From positions 286,001 through 350,000 of the forward strand of contig CAJNDS010002370.1 in NCBI GenBank assembly GCA_905221605.1: 64,000 bases of DNA, written 5' to 3'. How positions within the stretch are numbered: position 1 is the stretch's first letter; every line of letters starts with the position of its first letter. The stretch is from Symbiodinium natans. Its lineage: Eukaryota; Sar; Dinophyceae; Suessiales; Symbiodiniaceae. A program made the position numbers and the translations under genes. The notes beneath the pieces are model-generated. The model was given only the letters and a program-made list of their open reading frames with translations. It was not told the DNA's origin and made no database searches. Below are positions 11,490 to 24,369 of the stretch, in pieces.

Positions 11490-11770
11490 AAAAAACTCTG
11501 GCACGCTTTTGCGGCTTCGTTGCGCTGGGCGTGCCGATCGGGAATACGGAGTTCATGCGATGCAAACTCGCATCGGTGTCATGCAGCCTTGCCCGGACGT
11601 TTGCCGACACGTTCGACGAAGCGACCCGGCCGCACCAGTTCGCGCTGCAGACGCGGGCTGGCACGGACGCACTCTCAGGCATGCTCCGCTCCGCTGTCGA
11701 CCTCGGCTCTGCGTGTCATTGGATGGTCGCAGCGCCTACGACACGATCTCGCGCAGTGCGTTTGCTTTTG
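11490..11770 (+). mobile_element. Rearranged REL-RT mosaic
   Basis: Reads RLRCAGRADREYG in one frame, but FVALGVPIGNTEFMR in another, directly followed by ARTFADTFDEATRPHQFAL and then VSLDGRSAYDTISRSAFAF. In the intact ORF the GVPIGHTEF motif lies well downstream of the TFDRATRPF and SLDGRSAYD motifs, so order is inverted along the sequence. This looks like fusion of two copies rather than simple decay. Confidence 0.6.
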
Positions 11771-11927
11771 CTTCTGCCCGTTCGAGTCAAGCTACGGTCC
11801 TATCAGGACATGGGACAGGTTGCTGGAAAAGCGTTCGCAAACTACAGGCAATTTCATTTCCATTTTGAACATTTCTATGTACTCAGTTTGTTTGAGCTTC
11901 CATCGCTCAACATCACATGCAGCATCA

Positions 11928-12197
11928 ACCCAACTCACATAGTTTGGAAAGCATTGGACAGCAACTTTGACAGTCGATCATCCCATTTTGCACGAGGCCG
12001 GCCCACAACTCTCGTGGGTCGTTTTGACTTTTCGTCACGGTTGCCGCAAAAGTGTACGGCCTTGACAGCAATCGCTGGTCCCAGGCAGTGACACGGTTCT
12101 GTTCGAGGGCTGAGGCGACACGTTGGTTCACGCACGTCATGGTGTCAAACCATGGCTCACCATCCACCCGTCGCCAACCAAAAGACGTTAAGGTCAT
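11928..12197 (-). pseudogene. LINE RT C-terminal remnant
   Basis: Minus-strand frames carry VGRPRAKWDDRLSKL and a Cys/His-containing stretch of the kind found downstream of the RT in many LINEs. It is separated from the RT core by unrelated sequence. Confidence 0.5.
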
Positions 12198-12379
12198 GAA
12201 GTTGCTTTGGGGTCAGGGGCAGTGTGTGCAAGCTGAACAGCACAGTGGGAGTAATCACCGCATCGAAATACTTCAGCCGATTTCGAACTGCAATATACAG
12301 CAATATGATTGTTCTGCAGAACTTGCTTGTGTTTCATGAATTTCCCCCACATGTGAAAAGTGAGCGTGCCCTTTTTGTG

Positions 12380-12395
12380 GCCATTTTGGCTCAAG
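12380..12395 (+). other. Spliced-leader relict
   Basis: GCCATTTTGGCTCAAG matches the last 16 bases of the dinoflagellate spliced leader exactly; the preceding bases do not match. It lies in the unexplained 12200-12480 segment inside the minus-strand LINE, on the opposite strand. A 16-base exact match by chance in 64 kb is very unlikely. Inference: the 5' end of a retroposed trans-spliced mRNA. Confidence 0.6.
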
Positions 12396-12479
12396 CCATG
12401 GTTTTTTGGTGGCAAACAGGCATGGCAACAGCATGTACAAACGGCTGGATTTTACGTGATCGCAACGTTTCCCCGCCTA

Positions 12480-13290
12480 AACGATTAAGAGTTCTTTGAT
12501 GCCATTGTTTCGCCGACGGGACACAGAACGATTCACAAACCCGACCTGCACCGGATACAGCATTAAATCGTCGGCGAAATGCACATTCGTCAAATTCGCG
12601 GTAGAGCCGATGTTGATGCCATGGTCAAGCAAATGTGTCTTCCACATCCTGATTGCGTGTTCTAGCCCAGCATTAAACAAGATAGGAATGATGACGTCAC
12701 CTTGCTTCACTCCGCGTCGAATGGGAAAAATCAGCGACAGATCCAGTTTGTTGAGAATACAAAGTCCTCAACAAAGCGATGTACTCAGTGAGAACTCCTT
12801 GCTCTTGCAATGCCACTAATAAGCTTTCATGATGGATTTGGTCGAAAGCTTTTCGTAAATTAATGCTGGCAAACCAAACATCGCAGTCGACTTCGATCGC
12901 CTTTGCACATACACTGTCAAATGCACATAACGCATGATCAACGCCAGAGCCGGGTCGAATTCCCATTTGCTCAACTGATTTCTTTTTGTCCAAAAGGGGT
13001 TGCAGTCGTCCATGCACCTATTTGGACAGTACTTTGATGTACTTTGTAAATCACCTTCAGCGAAGCAACAGGCCTCCAATGTTGCACGTTGGACCTGTCT
13101 CCTTTCCTAACCAACATAGTGAATATGTATGTTTCCACGATGGATCCATGCGTCCTTCTTGCAAGAACCGATTGTGCAATTCCAAAAGGGGAATTAAGAG
13201 GCCTTCGGGAGCATAACACAGCATTTCCAAAACCACACCCTGCGAATCATGTCTCTCTGGCCAAGCTGTTCGTCAGAGATCTTTGATAAC
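12480..13290 (-). pseudogene. LINE reverse transcriptase (RT of the minus-strand element)
   Basis: In shifting minus frames: QMGIRPGSGVDHALCAF, then DVWFASINLRKAFDQIHH (first catalytic Asp region), then KQGDVIIPILFNAGLEHAIR and NVHFADDLMLYPV (FADD box about 12552-12580). These are the successive RT motifs of a LINE polymerase. At least two frameshifts separate them, so it is inactive. After the FADD box the sequence departs from RT. Confidence 0.8.
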
Positions 13291-13416
13291 GAACCATGTG
13301 ATCAGGACTCCAATCGTACTGCGCACGATGATGGTTTTTCCGTCGCTTGCTGTGACGGAAATTCAATCTGTGAAATTTTGCTACCACCGACCTGTGATCG
13401 GAACCCAAATCTAAAA

Positions 13417-13890
13417 AATCGTCTGATGCCTCAGCATGTTCCGCGTGTAAAAAATGCAATCAATGCGACGTGTGATCCCCATAGAACTGCAAAATGCCCA
13501 CGAATTGTCAGGTTCCGAATCACCAACGTGCAATTGACACATGTGCAATGTCTGTAGCAACAAATCACCACGTAGGCCCACATGTAGCTGCGTGTTGAAA
13601 TCACCTCCCACGATACAAGCAAAAGACTTGGATCTAGCATCTTCCAAAATTTGATGCAAACGCTCATACACAAGCCGCATTTCAGCGTCAGGATAACCCG
13701 CATGTGGCATGTAAACGGCTGCAAATCGGACAGTTTTGTTAAAAGTTGTGACATCCACATACATCAAGCGCTCATTGACAACAACTGTTCGCTTCACATG
13801 TTTGCAATGTCGTTCATGAACTAGAATCCCGACTCCTGCACATGAAGTCGGCTGATGTGAAAAGTACAATCGATGTCGCCCATCAAAATC
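13417..13890 (-). pseudogene. LINE APE-type endonuclease, C-terminal part
   Basis: Minus-strand reading FDGRHRLYFSHQP, GVGILVHERHCKHV, RFAAVYMPHAGY, VGGDFNTQL (about 13589-13611) and ITRRIDCIFYT. These are motifs of the AP-endonuclease-like domain that nicks target DNA. It joins in frame to the N-terminal part at 17092 if the intervening 3.2 kb is removed. Confidence 0.8.
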
Positions 13891-16800
13891 CTCCGCCATT
13901 GTCGACGAGGGCCCCCACGCAGCTACGACCGCCTCGACGCCGGGCGCGCGTGCGCGAGTTGCCCGAGCGTCCTGGGAATGGCTGGACACAGTCGAGTTGA
14001 GGGACGCTTTTGCCACACCGGTCCCTACGATGCGCGATGTCCCACGCTTTCTCGCTGCTGGCGTGCGCCGTGCGTTCGTGCACGCGCTGCGTGGCCTGCA
14101 CGCGCCGAACCCGGCGGCCGGTGTCACAGCAGAGCGTGCCTGGAAGCTGTTCCTGCTGGTGCCACGCCTTTTGTTGGCGCGACCGCACGAAACGGGTGCA
14201 GCTGGCCGCGCCGCCTTATTAGAGCGGATCCGAGCCTTCGAGGCTGGGTGCTGGCGCGAACTGCTGGAAGCGGCGCCGTCTCCGGAGCAGCGCCTGCAGC
14301 GATCCGCAGGCACTGATGCGGAGCGGATGCGCGAGCGCGCTTGCGCGCAGGTACGCCGCGGTCAGTTGTCGCGCGCGCGCCAGACGCTCACCAGCGCTCC
14401 TTTGGCGCCGGGCAATGCGGCTACGTTACGCCTCCTTTCGGACCCCGACAAGCGACCGCCCCGTCCGCGCCAGCCGATGCCGGACGACATAGCCAGCTTC
14501 CGTGCAGCAGACCGTGTCCACCTCACTGCAGCTGAGTTGGGAGAAGCTTTGCGCACGGCTAAGCGTGGCAGCGCTGCTGGCCTGTCCGGCGCGGCGGTGG
14601 AACACTATCGCTTGCTGCTGGAGGACGAGGAGGCGATGGACTTGCTAGCGCACGCGGCATCCCTTTTGGCGAATGCTGATGCGCCCGCCGCCGTGCTGCA
14701 AGCCCTCGCGTTGTCCCGGCTCACCGCCCTTTCCAAGCCCGGCGGCGGCGTGCGCGGGATCGCGACTGGAGACACGCTACGCCGACTGGTGTCACGAGCG
14801 TTGGCGCGACAGTATGCTGACACGTTCGACCGCGCCACGCGGCCCTTCCAGTTCGCGCTTCAGGCCCGTGCGGGGACGGATTGCTTGGCAGCGATGCTGC
14901 GCGCGGCGAGCGAGCTGGATGCCGACGCCACCATCGTCTCGCTCGACGGAAGGAGCGCCTATGACACGGTCTCACGTGCCGCCTTCCTGAAGAAGCTGCG
15001 CGAGGTCGCTCCAGCCCTCGTCCCATATGTGCGGGCGTGGTACGGCGGCACCTCCACGTACCTGTGGTGGGACGCCGAGGGCCGGCGCCACGAGATCTCG
15101 CAAGGTGACGGCTGCGAGCAGGGAGATGCGTTAGCGCCGGCTCTGTACTCCCTGGCGCAACGCGATGCCCTAGCTGCGGCGCAAGGGCGATTGCAGCCGG
15201 GGGAGTTCCTTGCCGCTTTTCTGGACGACTTGTACCTCGTCACCACTCCAGCTCGCTCCCGGTCAGCGCTAGATGATGTCACGCGCACGGTCGAGCGGCA
15301 GGCTGGTGTCGCAGCTAATCTCGGGAAGACTCGGGTCTATCGCGCAAGTGGCGGGCCGCCCCCGCCCGATATCGCAGTGCTCGGACCCGAAGTCTGGTGC
15401 GGAGGTGACAGTGAACCGGCAACTTGCGGCTTTGTTGCATTGGGCGTGCCGATCGGGCACACGGAGTTCGTGCGACGCACTCTCGCGGCAAGGCTTGAGG
15501 AAGAGCGCCGCTTGCTGCACGAACTGCCGGAATTGCCTGATATGCAGAGCGCATGGCTGCTCCTGCTCTACTGTGCCAGCCCGCGTGCCCAACATGCTCT
15601 GCGCACGGTGCCGCCGCTGGACTCGGCCACCTATGCGGCAGAACACGATCGGGCGATTTTTTGGGCAACGCTCCACCACCTTCTAGCGGAGCGGGATGCG
15701 AGCGGGCGGGAGTGGACCGCAGCGCGCCAAATCGCCTTCCTCCCTGCCGCATGTGGTGGCCTCGGTCTCGCGAGCGCGGAGCGACTAGCCCCAGCGGCCT
15801 ACTGGGCGGCTTGGGCGGACGCGCTCCCGGTGATGCTGCAAAGACGCCCGGAGGTTGCCCGCCGATATGCGCAAGAACTCGCTCTTGGCGGCGGGTCGAC
15901 TGCGCCGTGCCTGCGGGCAGCTGCGGAAGCGGGTGACCGGCTGCTCGCCGAAGGATGGAGAGCGCGCCCGGAGTGGGATGCCTTGCTCCACGGGGCGCGG
16001 CCGCCGCCTACACACGCTGAGCCTTCAGAGCCTGGAAGTTGGCCACATGGCTGGCAGAAACCGGCAGCTTGCGTACTCAACAAATCCTACCGCGAGCGCC
16101 TCCTCTGCAGCTTGTCGCCAAGTTCCCGAGCACTGCTGCGCTCCCAGGCGGGCGCGCATGCCGGCGAGTGGTTGCGAGCAATCCCCACGGACGAGGGCAC
16201 GCAGCTTCTGCCGCTGGACATGCAAGTCGCTCTCCGGCGACGCCTTCGCTTGCCGCTACCCATGGCATCTTCCCGTTGCGGAGGACATGGCGAGCCAGGG
16301 TGCCGAGCCGTGGTGGACGAGCTGGGCGACCATCGCGCCGCCTGCGCCCGGAGTGGGCTGCTGGCCCGGCGCGCTCCCATACTTGAGCGAGCGTGGGTCC
16401 GAGTAGCGCGGGAGGCCGTCGCCGCCGAAGGGCGGGTGGTCCCCCAACAATGGCTAGCACGGACCACCGCAGCGGGCGTAGCCCCAGATGACCGGCGCCG
16501 ACTTGACCTCGTCATTTATGGCGCGTCTCGGCGCGGCGAGGCACTCTGCTGCGATGTGACCCTGGTTTCGCCGCTGCGCGCAGACGGACACCCGCAGACC
16601 GGCTCCTCAGATCGGGATGGGGCTGCCATCGACGTCGCGAGGCGGCGCAAACAACGGCGCTACCCCGAACTAGCCGGTCCGGGCCCGCAACGCCTCGTCG
16701 TCCTGGCTGCGGAGGTCGGCGGACGATGGGGGCAAGAGGCGCACGACCTCGTCCGCGACCTCGCGCAACAGCGCTCCCTGCGCGCGCCGAGGGCGCTGCG

Positions 16801-17089
16801 AGCTGCTGCCCGCTCCGGGTGGGAACGCCGGTGGTGGGGGCAGCTGGGATGCGCGTTGCAGCGCGCCTTGGCCTCGACGCTGTTGGGCGGTTGCTGGCGC
16901 GCGCCGGCGCAGCCAACCGGAGACGAGGGCACGCCGCTTGGCTGGGTCCTGGAGCTCGCCGAGGCTGAGCAGCAGTCCAGGTTGCCCTTGCGTGCTTGAC
17001 ACGCTGCGGCCCGAGCAGCCTGCCGATTCCGTGCACAGGGATCGCGAACACTGACGCGAGCAAAAGGTGCGTTGGAGGGAAAAAAAAAA
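13891..17089 (+). mobile_element. REL-RT retroelement, nearly complete, inserted in a LINE
   Basis: The insertion ends in ten A (17080-17089) on the + strand. Flanks read CATCAAAATC (13881-13890) and AAAATCAACC (17086-17095), so up to 6 bp (AAAATC) could be a target duplication, though the poly(A) makes it ambiguous. The frame of the large ORF is open right to the 5' junction with no stop between 13892 and 13997, so the copy is probably 5'-truncated inside its ORF. GC content is far above the flanking LINE. A short 3' UTR of about 80 bp separates the stop from the poly(A). Confidence 0.8.
13997..16999 (+). CDS. Reverse transcriptase with C-terminal restriction-like endonuclease, 1000 residues open
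   Basis: A single uninterrupted frame. The first ATG is at 14030; the frame is open upstream to 13892, so the true start may be lost. RT motifs: about residues 248-258 (LSKPGGGVRGI), VSLDGRSAYD near 314 (first catalytic Asp), CEQGDALAPALY near 375, FLDDLYLV near 408 (catalytic DD; Leu replaces the usual Ala of FADD), and FVALGVPIGHTEF in the thumb-side motif. C-terminal half: Cys/His knuckle CRAVVDELGDHRAAC near 769 and an acidic core RRLDLVIYG...CCDVTLVSP near 834-860, the pattern of the restriction-like endonuclease of R2/CRE/NeSL-type elements. No N-terminal zinc finger or Myb domain is seen, consistent with 5' truncation. The absence of stops over 3 kb suggests recent activity. Confidence 0.85.
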   Translation: MRDAFATPVPTMRDVPRFLAAGVRRAFVHALRGLHAPNPAAGVTAERAWKLFLLVPRLLLARPHETGAAGRAALLERIRAFEAGCWRELLEAAPSPEQRLQRSAGTDAERMRERACAQVRRGQLSRARQTLTSAPLAPGNAATLRLLSDPDKRPPRPRQPMPDDIASFRAADRVHLTAAELGEALRTAKRGSAAGLSGAAVEHYRLLLEDEEAMDLLAHAASLLANADAPAAVLQALALSRLTALSKPGGGVRGIATGDTLRRLVSRALARQYADTFDRATRPFQFALQARAGTDCLAAMLRAASELDADATIVSLDGRSAYDTVSRAAFLKKLREVAPALVPYVRAWYGGTSTYLWWDAEGRRHEISQGDGCEQGDALAPALYSLAQRDALAAAQGRLQPGEFLAAFLDDLYLVTTPARSRSALDDVTRTVERQAGVAANLGKTRVYRASGGPPPPDIAVLGPEVWCGGDSEPATCGFVALGVPIGHTEFVRRTLAARLEEERRLLHELPELPDMQSAWLLLLYCASPRAQHALRTVPPLDSATYAAEHDRAIFWATLHHLLAERDASGREWTAARQIAFLPAACGGLGLASAERLAPAAYWAAWADALPVMLQRRPEVARRYAQELALGGGSTAPCLRAAAEAGDRLLAEGWRARPEWDALLHGARPPPTHAEPSEPGSWPHGWQKPAACVLNKSYRERLLCSLSPSSRALLRSQAGAHAGEWLRAIPTDEGTQLLPLDMQVALRRRLRLPLPMASSRCGGHGEPGCRAVVDELGDHRAACARSGLLARRAPILERAWVRVAREAVAAEGRVVPQQWLARTTAAGVAPDDRRRLDLVIYGASRRGEALCCDVTLVSPLRADGHPQTGSSDRDGAAIDVARRRKQRRYPELAGPGPQRLVVLAAEVGGRWGQEAHDLVRDLAQQRSLRAPRALRAAARSGWERRWWGQLGCALQRALASTLLGGCWRAPAQPTGDEGTPLGWVLELAEAEQQSRLPLRA

Positions 17090-17091
17090 TC

Positions 17092-17390
17092 AACCGCACC
17101 AGATGCCCGTCTCGTTTCGCTGAAAAGGGCAACATCCCACGTGTCACCAATGTCATGTAAATCGCCAAGCAATTCTGCAAATTTTGTATCGGAATGTAAA
17201 CGAGCATTTTTTGTATACACCACCAACTCATGCAAGCACCCACCGTTGCTGGAATTCTCATGTATGTACGTCTCGGTGTCGGCAACCTCCGAAAATACAG
17301 GTCTCTTGCCAGTGGTTTGGGAAGCGGACGAAAAATGTAACATATCAGTCGGCTTATTCACTTCGAAAATTGGAACATGACCAGAAGTGA
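17092..17390 (-). pseudogene. LINE APE-type endonuclease, N-terminal part
   Basis: Minus-strand frame reads DIGDTWDVALFSETRRASG. The Glu in FSETR fits the conserved catalytic Glu of APE-type endonucleases. The coding sense resumes at 13890. Confidence 0.7.
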
Positions 17391-17392
17391 GC

Positions 17393-18700
17393 GACCTTCG
17401 TGAAACGACGTGACTCGAACGGAGCTGTCCCTAGCTACGGCATGCTTGCTTTTGCCATGCCCCTTTCTCGTTGACGATTTCTGCAACATATCATTGGCAC
17501 GATCCACAAGCTGATTCAACTCCTTGCTGTCCTGGAAGTCTGCCCATTGTGCCCACGTGTCTTCCCAATCACAGTGCAACCTGCCCTTGGTAATGGCAAG
17601 TTTGACAACAACTTTGGGACCGATTTTCAACCAAGCCTATTTTGCATCAAGCTCGATCTCACGCTTGACAAAGCCCCACTCGCCAAGCTGCCAGCGTAAC
17701 CCCATCAAGAAAACTTTCTGAGCACGTTTTTCAAGCGGCAAATCCTGTGTTGCCCATACCCTGTTACCATGTTCAAGGAGTTCAGCACTTCTGAGCAGTG
17801 CAACAGCTGTATCACGGTCCACTGTGGACTTGAACTTGGCGAACAACAAACCACGGAAATCTTGCGACTTTATGTAACTCCCAATGTGTGGCGGGCTATC
17901 AATTGTCCGTGAGCCAACTTGTTGCTTCCTGTGTGCACGAAAAGCCTCCTAGTCCTCCGACAACCATGGTGCGCCTCAATGCTGACAATTGGCTTTGCAA
18001 ATCTGCAATCTTCTTTTCCAAAGAAATATCTTTCTCTGATGTCGTCGACCGCGGAGTCCCCTCGTTCTCAAACAACTTTTCCAGCTTCTCAATCCGGTAG
18101 CTCTGCTGCGACATTGTGTTTTCCATTTCCTGCACCCTCTGGCCCAAGGAAACATGGATGTGGCTCAGCTGCTGTTCCATCGGAGCTAGCGCACGCTGGA
18201 TTTCGCTACGAACCGCATTGGCCATCTGAGCAACTGCTCCATCTTGAAATGATCCGGAAGCATCCTGAAGCTCGAGGTCTTCGTCATCATCGAGTTCTTG
18301 AAGAGGGGATCGAGTGGGTCTTTTCAAGCTTTTGCCAGGTGGGGTCATGGTTTTCGTCGGATCTGACATGGGCACTGCTATGGCGTCGCGTGGAAACCCA
18401 CTCTTGAGGACTTGAGCTACACACTTGAGCAGCTGTGAGCGTAGTACTGAATTGTTCGGCGGCCAATGCACCTGGCCGTTTGTAGTGTACAAATGTACTG
18501 ACCGTAAACGGTTGTTCGAGGACGGACTCTCTAGTCTCGCAACAATGGCTCTCCAACACCACTGCTCCAGGGACGATAGACGCCGCCGCCACTTGGTGAT
18601 CTGCGGAGCAACGCCTGCGGGGGGAGCCTTGTGTCGCCGCTCACCCGAACGGGCCATGCTGCGAGTGGCCAAGAGGCGCATGCGAACCAGCGGCCGGCTC
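17393..18700 (-). pseudogene. LINE ORF1-like protein
   Basis: The main open stretch (18681 to 17899) has an acidic patch (LQELDDDEDLELQDA) followed by a heptad-rich coiled coil (about 18200-17990: QRVQEMENTMSQQSYRIEKL...) and then VVGGLGGFSCTQEATSWL, which resembles the VVGGWEHDTP and IAGGWETDTP motifs in ORF1 of the two 3' LINEs of this window. It continues, frameshifted, at 17849-17637 and 17630-17393. The role would be RNA binding and multimerisation. Confidence 0.6.
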
Positions 18701-19470
18701 CAAGATAGGAGGGCGCTGGAACGAAGCAGCGCAGCGTCTCGTCAGACTTGGCGCGCGTCCGCGCCGAACGGGCCGAGCAGCAGCCACATCCGCTTGGACA
18801 AGACGGTAGTGAGCGGCTCTGCCCGTAGCATTACAGCAGGCAGTGACCACCAGGAAGCCCATGGCCCGCGCCGCCACACGCGAGCCAGCGACAGCTCGGG
18901 GTGCGACCGTGTGCTCTACCTCGCCAAGGCACTCGGCCGACTGTCACTGCGCTAGACGCAGTCGGGCGGTAGGTGTGACTAGAGCAGGGCAACCCGACCT
19001 CGCAGGACCCTCATCATGCCGGCGGAAAAGTCCGGAAAAATAAATCTTAACACCGATGGAAGCGAAGCTGGTAAGGTGATTGGGCACACCGGCGCTACAG
19101 GTGCGCGCATACACACAAGGGGGTGCGTGCATGGACAAAACAAAAAGAGATTGCCAGAAAACAGAATGCACTCCGGGCGCGGCACCGCGCGCGTATCGTA
19201 GCTCCCTCCTTGAGCTCCCGCTGGCCGGGGAGTCCTGCGTCGATGGAAAGGCGCCAAATTTTCGGGCTGGCTGACGTCCAGCCGCATGTCCAGCCGCCTA
19301 CCACTGCCCACCACCAGGCCGCACCAGGCCATGCACCTCCCATAGTCCGTCGTTTGCAGTCGCCAAGACGAAGATGTGCGAGAAAAAAAAATGCAAGCCA
19401 TGCCTTCCGCAACTGTGCGCTGGAAACGCTCAAAAAGGGAATTTGCTTGTGCAAGGAGCGTTCATGTCTA
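18701..19470. other. GC-rich debris, no recognised gene
   Basis: 18690-18960 is GC-rich like the REL-RT family and may be a further unplaced piece of it, but I could not match it to the intact ORF. The rest shows no motif. Confidence 0.35.
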
Positions 19471-19479
19471 ATTTTCGGT

Positions 19480-19830
19480 TCTTTAAGTTTTGCGGCAAAC
19501 TTGCCCGAATTCACCACCATTGTCCATCCGGACTCGATTGGTTCCCGTACATGTCGTCGACAGCGGCAGCGGTTTCGGAAGCTGGGGTGTGGTGCGCAGA
19601 ACACGTGTTGCCGGTTCCCTGTAGCATCATCATGCGTAATCACGGCATACACCCCTTCATGGATGCTGGGGGGCGTAGGGTGCTCGAGCTGTCTGCTTGT
19701 CATCTCCACAGATTGTTCCTTGCGGGGCGCTGGAGCGCGGCACATCTTTGCTTGCAAGCACACTTCGCGGGTGGGGCCCTTTGGGTAATGAGCCAGGCAA
19801 TGTCGATCCACAGCTTGCGGCCGTGTTGTC
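19480..19830 (-). pseudogene. LTR-retroelement integrase zinc-binding remnant
   Basis: Minus-strand reading HCLAHYPKGPTREVCLQAKM and then RAPAPRKEQ resembles the HHCC zinc-binding region (H...H.P..P.CEVC..AKM.R) before the integrase core of copia/gypsy-like elements, with one Cys replaced by Arg. It is followed by YAVITHDDATG, which could be the first core Asp region. No RT, RNase H or LTRs were found next to it. A decayed fragment; alternative: chance similarity. Confidence 0.4.
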
Positions 19831-19876
19831 AACGCCAGAGGAGCTGAAAGGCTAGCGAGTTCCGTCCCACCAAGGG

Positions 19877-20740
19877 TCAAAACATGTGAGCCCAATGTGA
19901 AACGAGGAAATTTTCATGCCTGTTTGAGCTCCATCCCGCATCCTTCATCCAACATGTTCCCGCACATTGATGACTTGCAACTGCCTGAGCAAAGCTCCGG
20001 CTCATCTTCTTGTAGCCGTGACAAGAACAGTCCTTTCGCCCCATACCGCCTGCAGTCTTGCCATGGAAATTGCGGAAAGGGTTGAAGTTGAAGGTGTTAC
20101 TCCGCAGCAAACTCACAACGATGCCAGCACCATGAGCCCCCCCCCCGCAAGGTGGCCCAACCAGGATAGCAAACCGTAAGTGCATAACCACGGCGCGGAA
20201 AACAACCTGAGCAGATAACCAGCAGCGCCTGGAAGGAGGCATCCACGAGACATCCACCGTGGCCACTTGCTCATGTAAACTGGAAGAGGCCGGCAGGGAA
20301 GCGGTGATGTTACCAATCAGGCGCTGAATCTGCTCATTTTGAGTGGTGATGCTGACGTGCAGGGCTTGCCTAGCGGATTGGCCCACGGAGCAACGTAGCG
20401 AAATGCAAGCATGAGATACTCGTGGGCAGCACATAAGCCGAACCTGTCGCCGAACAATACAACTCGTGTACCTTCAAATCGGCGGCAGTGGAGTCGACGT
20501 ACGGCAATGAGATGCCCATTGAAGACACCAAAGATGCCCAAAGAGCGAGAGCTTCAGAGCGATTGGACCGAGTAGCGGACTGGCCGTGTAGCGAATGAAT
20601 CCAATCCACCAGAACGGAGCCATGAGCGCCCGTGACCGTCAGTGGAGGTGCAGTGAAGATCGAGCAGGTCCACACCCAACCACGCCGTGCGAATAAGATC
20701 CAACAAGCCGGAGGTGAAGGCTAACACGGCCGAAGATGCA
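19877..20740. other. Unrecognised, possibly decayed coding debris
   Basis: Minus-strand frames such as 20675-20370 and 20434-19877 are open for 100-185 residues but show no motif I recognise. Probably retroelement debris. Confidence 0.3.
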
Positions 20741-20762
20741 GTCGAGGGCATGTGTTTGACGT

Positions 20763-20825
20763 TACCTTATCCTATCTGATCCTAAGCCTAATCCTATCCT
20801 ATCCTATGCTATCCTATCCCATCCA
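20763..20825. repeat. Degenerate CCTAT pentamer repeat
   Basis: Imperfect tandem repeats of CCTAT/CCTAAT units (CCTATCTGATCCTAAGCC and so on) over about 60 bp. Confidence 0.85.
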
Positions 20826-21165
20826 CTAAAGAATACAAGGGGTGAGTGTTTGCAGGTACAAGGTCCTTGCCGGTTGGCTCAAAGCTCACTTTGATTTTGT
20901 AGAAGCACGCACCGCGACTGTAACAAGGAATTGGTCAGTGAGACTGCGCGGCCAAAGGAGACGCACCCATACACACACGCAATAACTAGCCAATGTACCG
21001 TCACCCTTCCTGTAGATTAGATAACATCGGTCGTGATTTGAGACTACCCCACAGGCAGCATGTGAGCATCGCTGAAATGATGACATGAGGAAGGCGATCG
21101 CCACTGCCTCTGAGGTGGGTGCAAGATGTGGTGGAGTTTTACGCTTGGGCCATCGAAGGTTCGCA

Positions 21166-24369
<3,204 letters not shown>

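Larger units (their letters stand above)
11928..18700 (-). mobile_element. Minus-strand LINE (ORF1 - APE endonuclease - RT), split by a REL-RT insertion
   Basis: Read on the minus strand the order is ORF1 (18681 to 17393), endonuclease N-part (17390 to 17092), endonuclease C-part (13890 to 13417), RT (about 13260 to 12480) and RT C-terminal region (12197 to 11928). Domain order is that of an APE-type LINE. The endonuclease is interrupted by the plus-strand REL-RT copy at 13891-17089. Several frameshifts are present. Sequence at 12200-12480 does not continue the RT and contains an SL relict on the other strand, so a second insertion or replacement is likely there. Confidence 0.75.

Noticed and set aside
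15269-16515. Arg/Pro/Ala-rich ORFs overlapping the REL-RT ORF in other frames
   Set aside because: High-GC shadows without motifs, overlapping a frame with clear RT and endonuclease motifs.
16512-17361. Long minus-strand ORFs opposite the REL-RT gene
   Set aside because: Shadow frames of a GC-rich coding sequence; only the part beyond 17092 is real LINE sequence.
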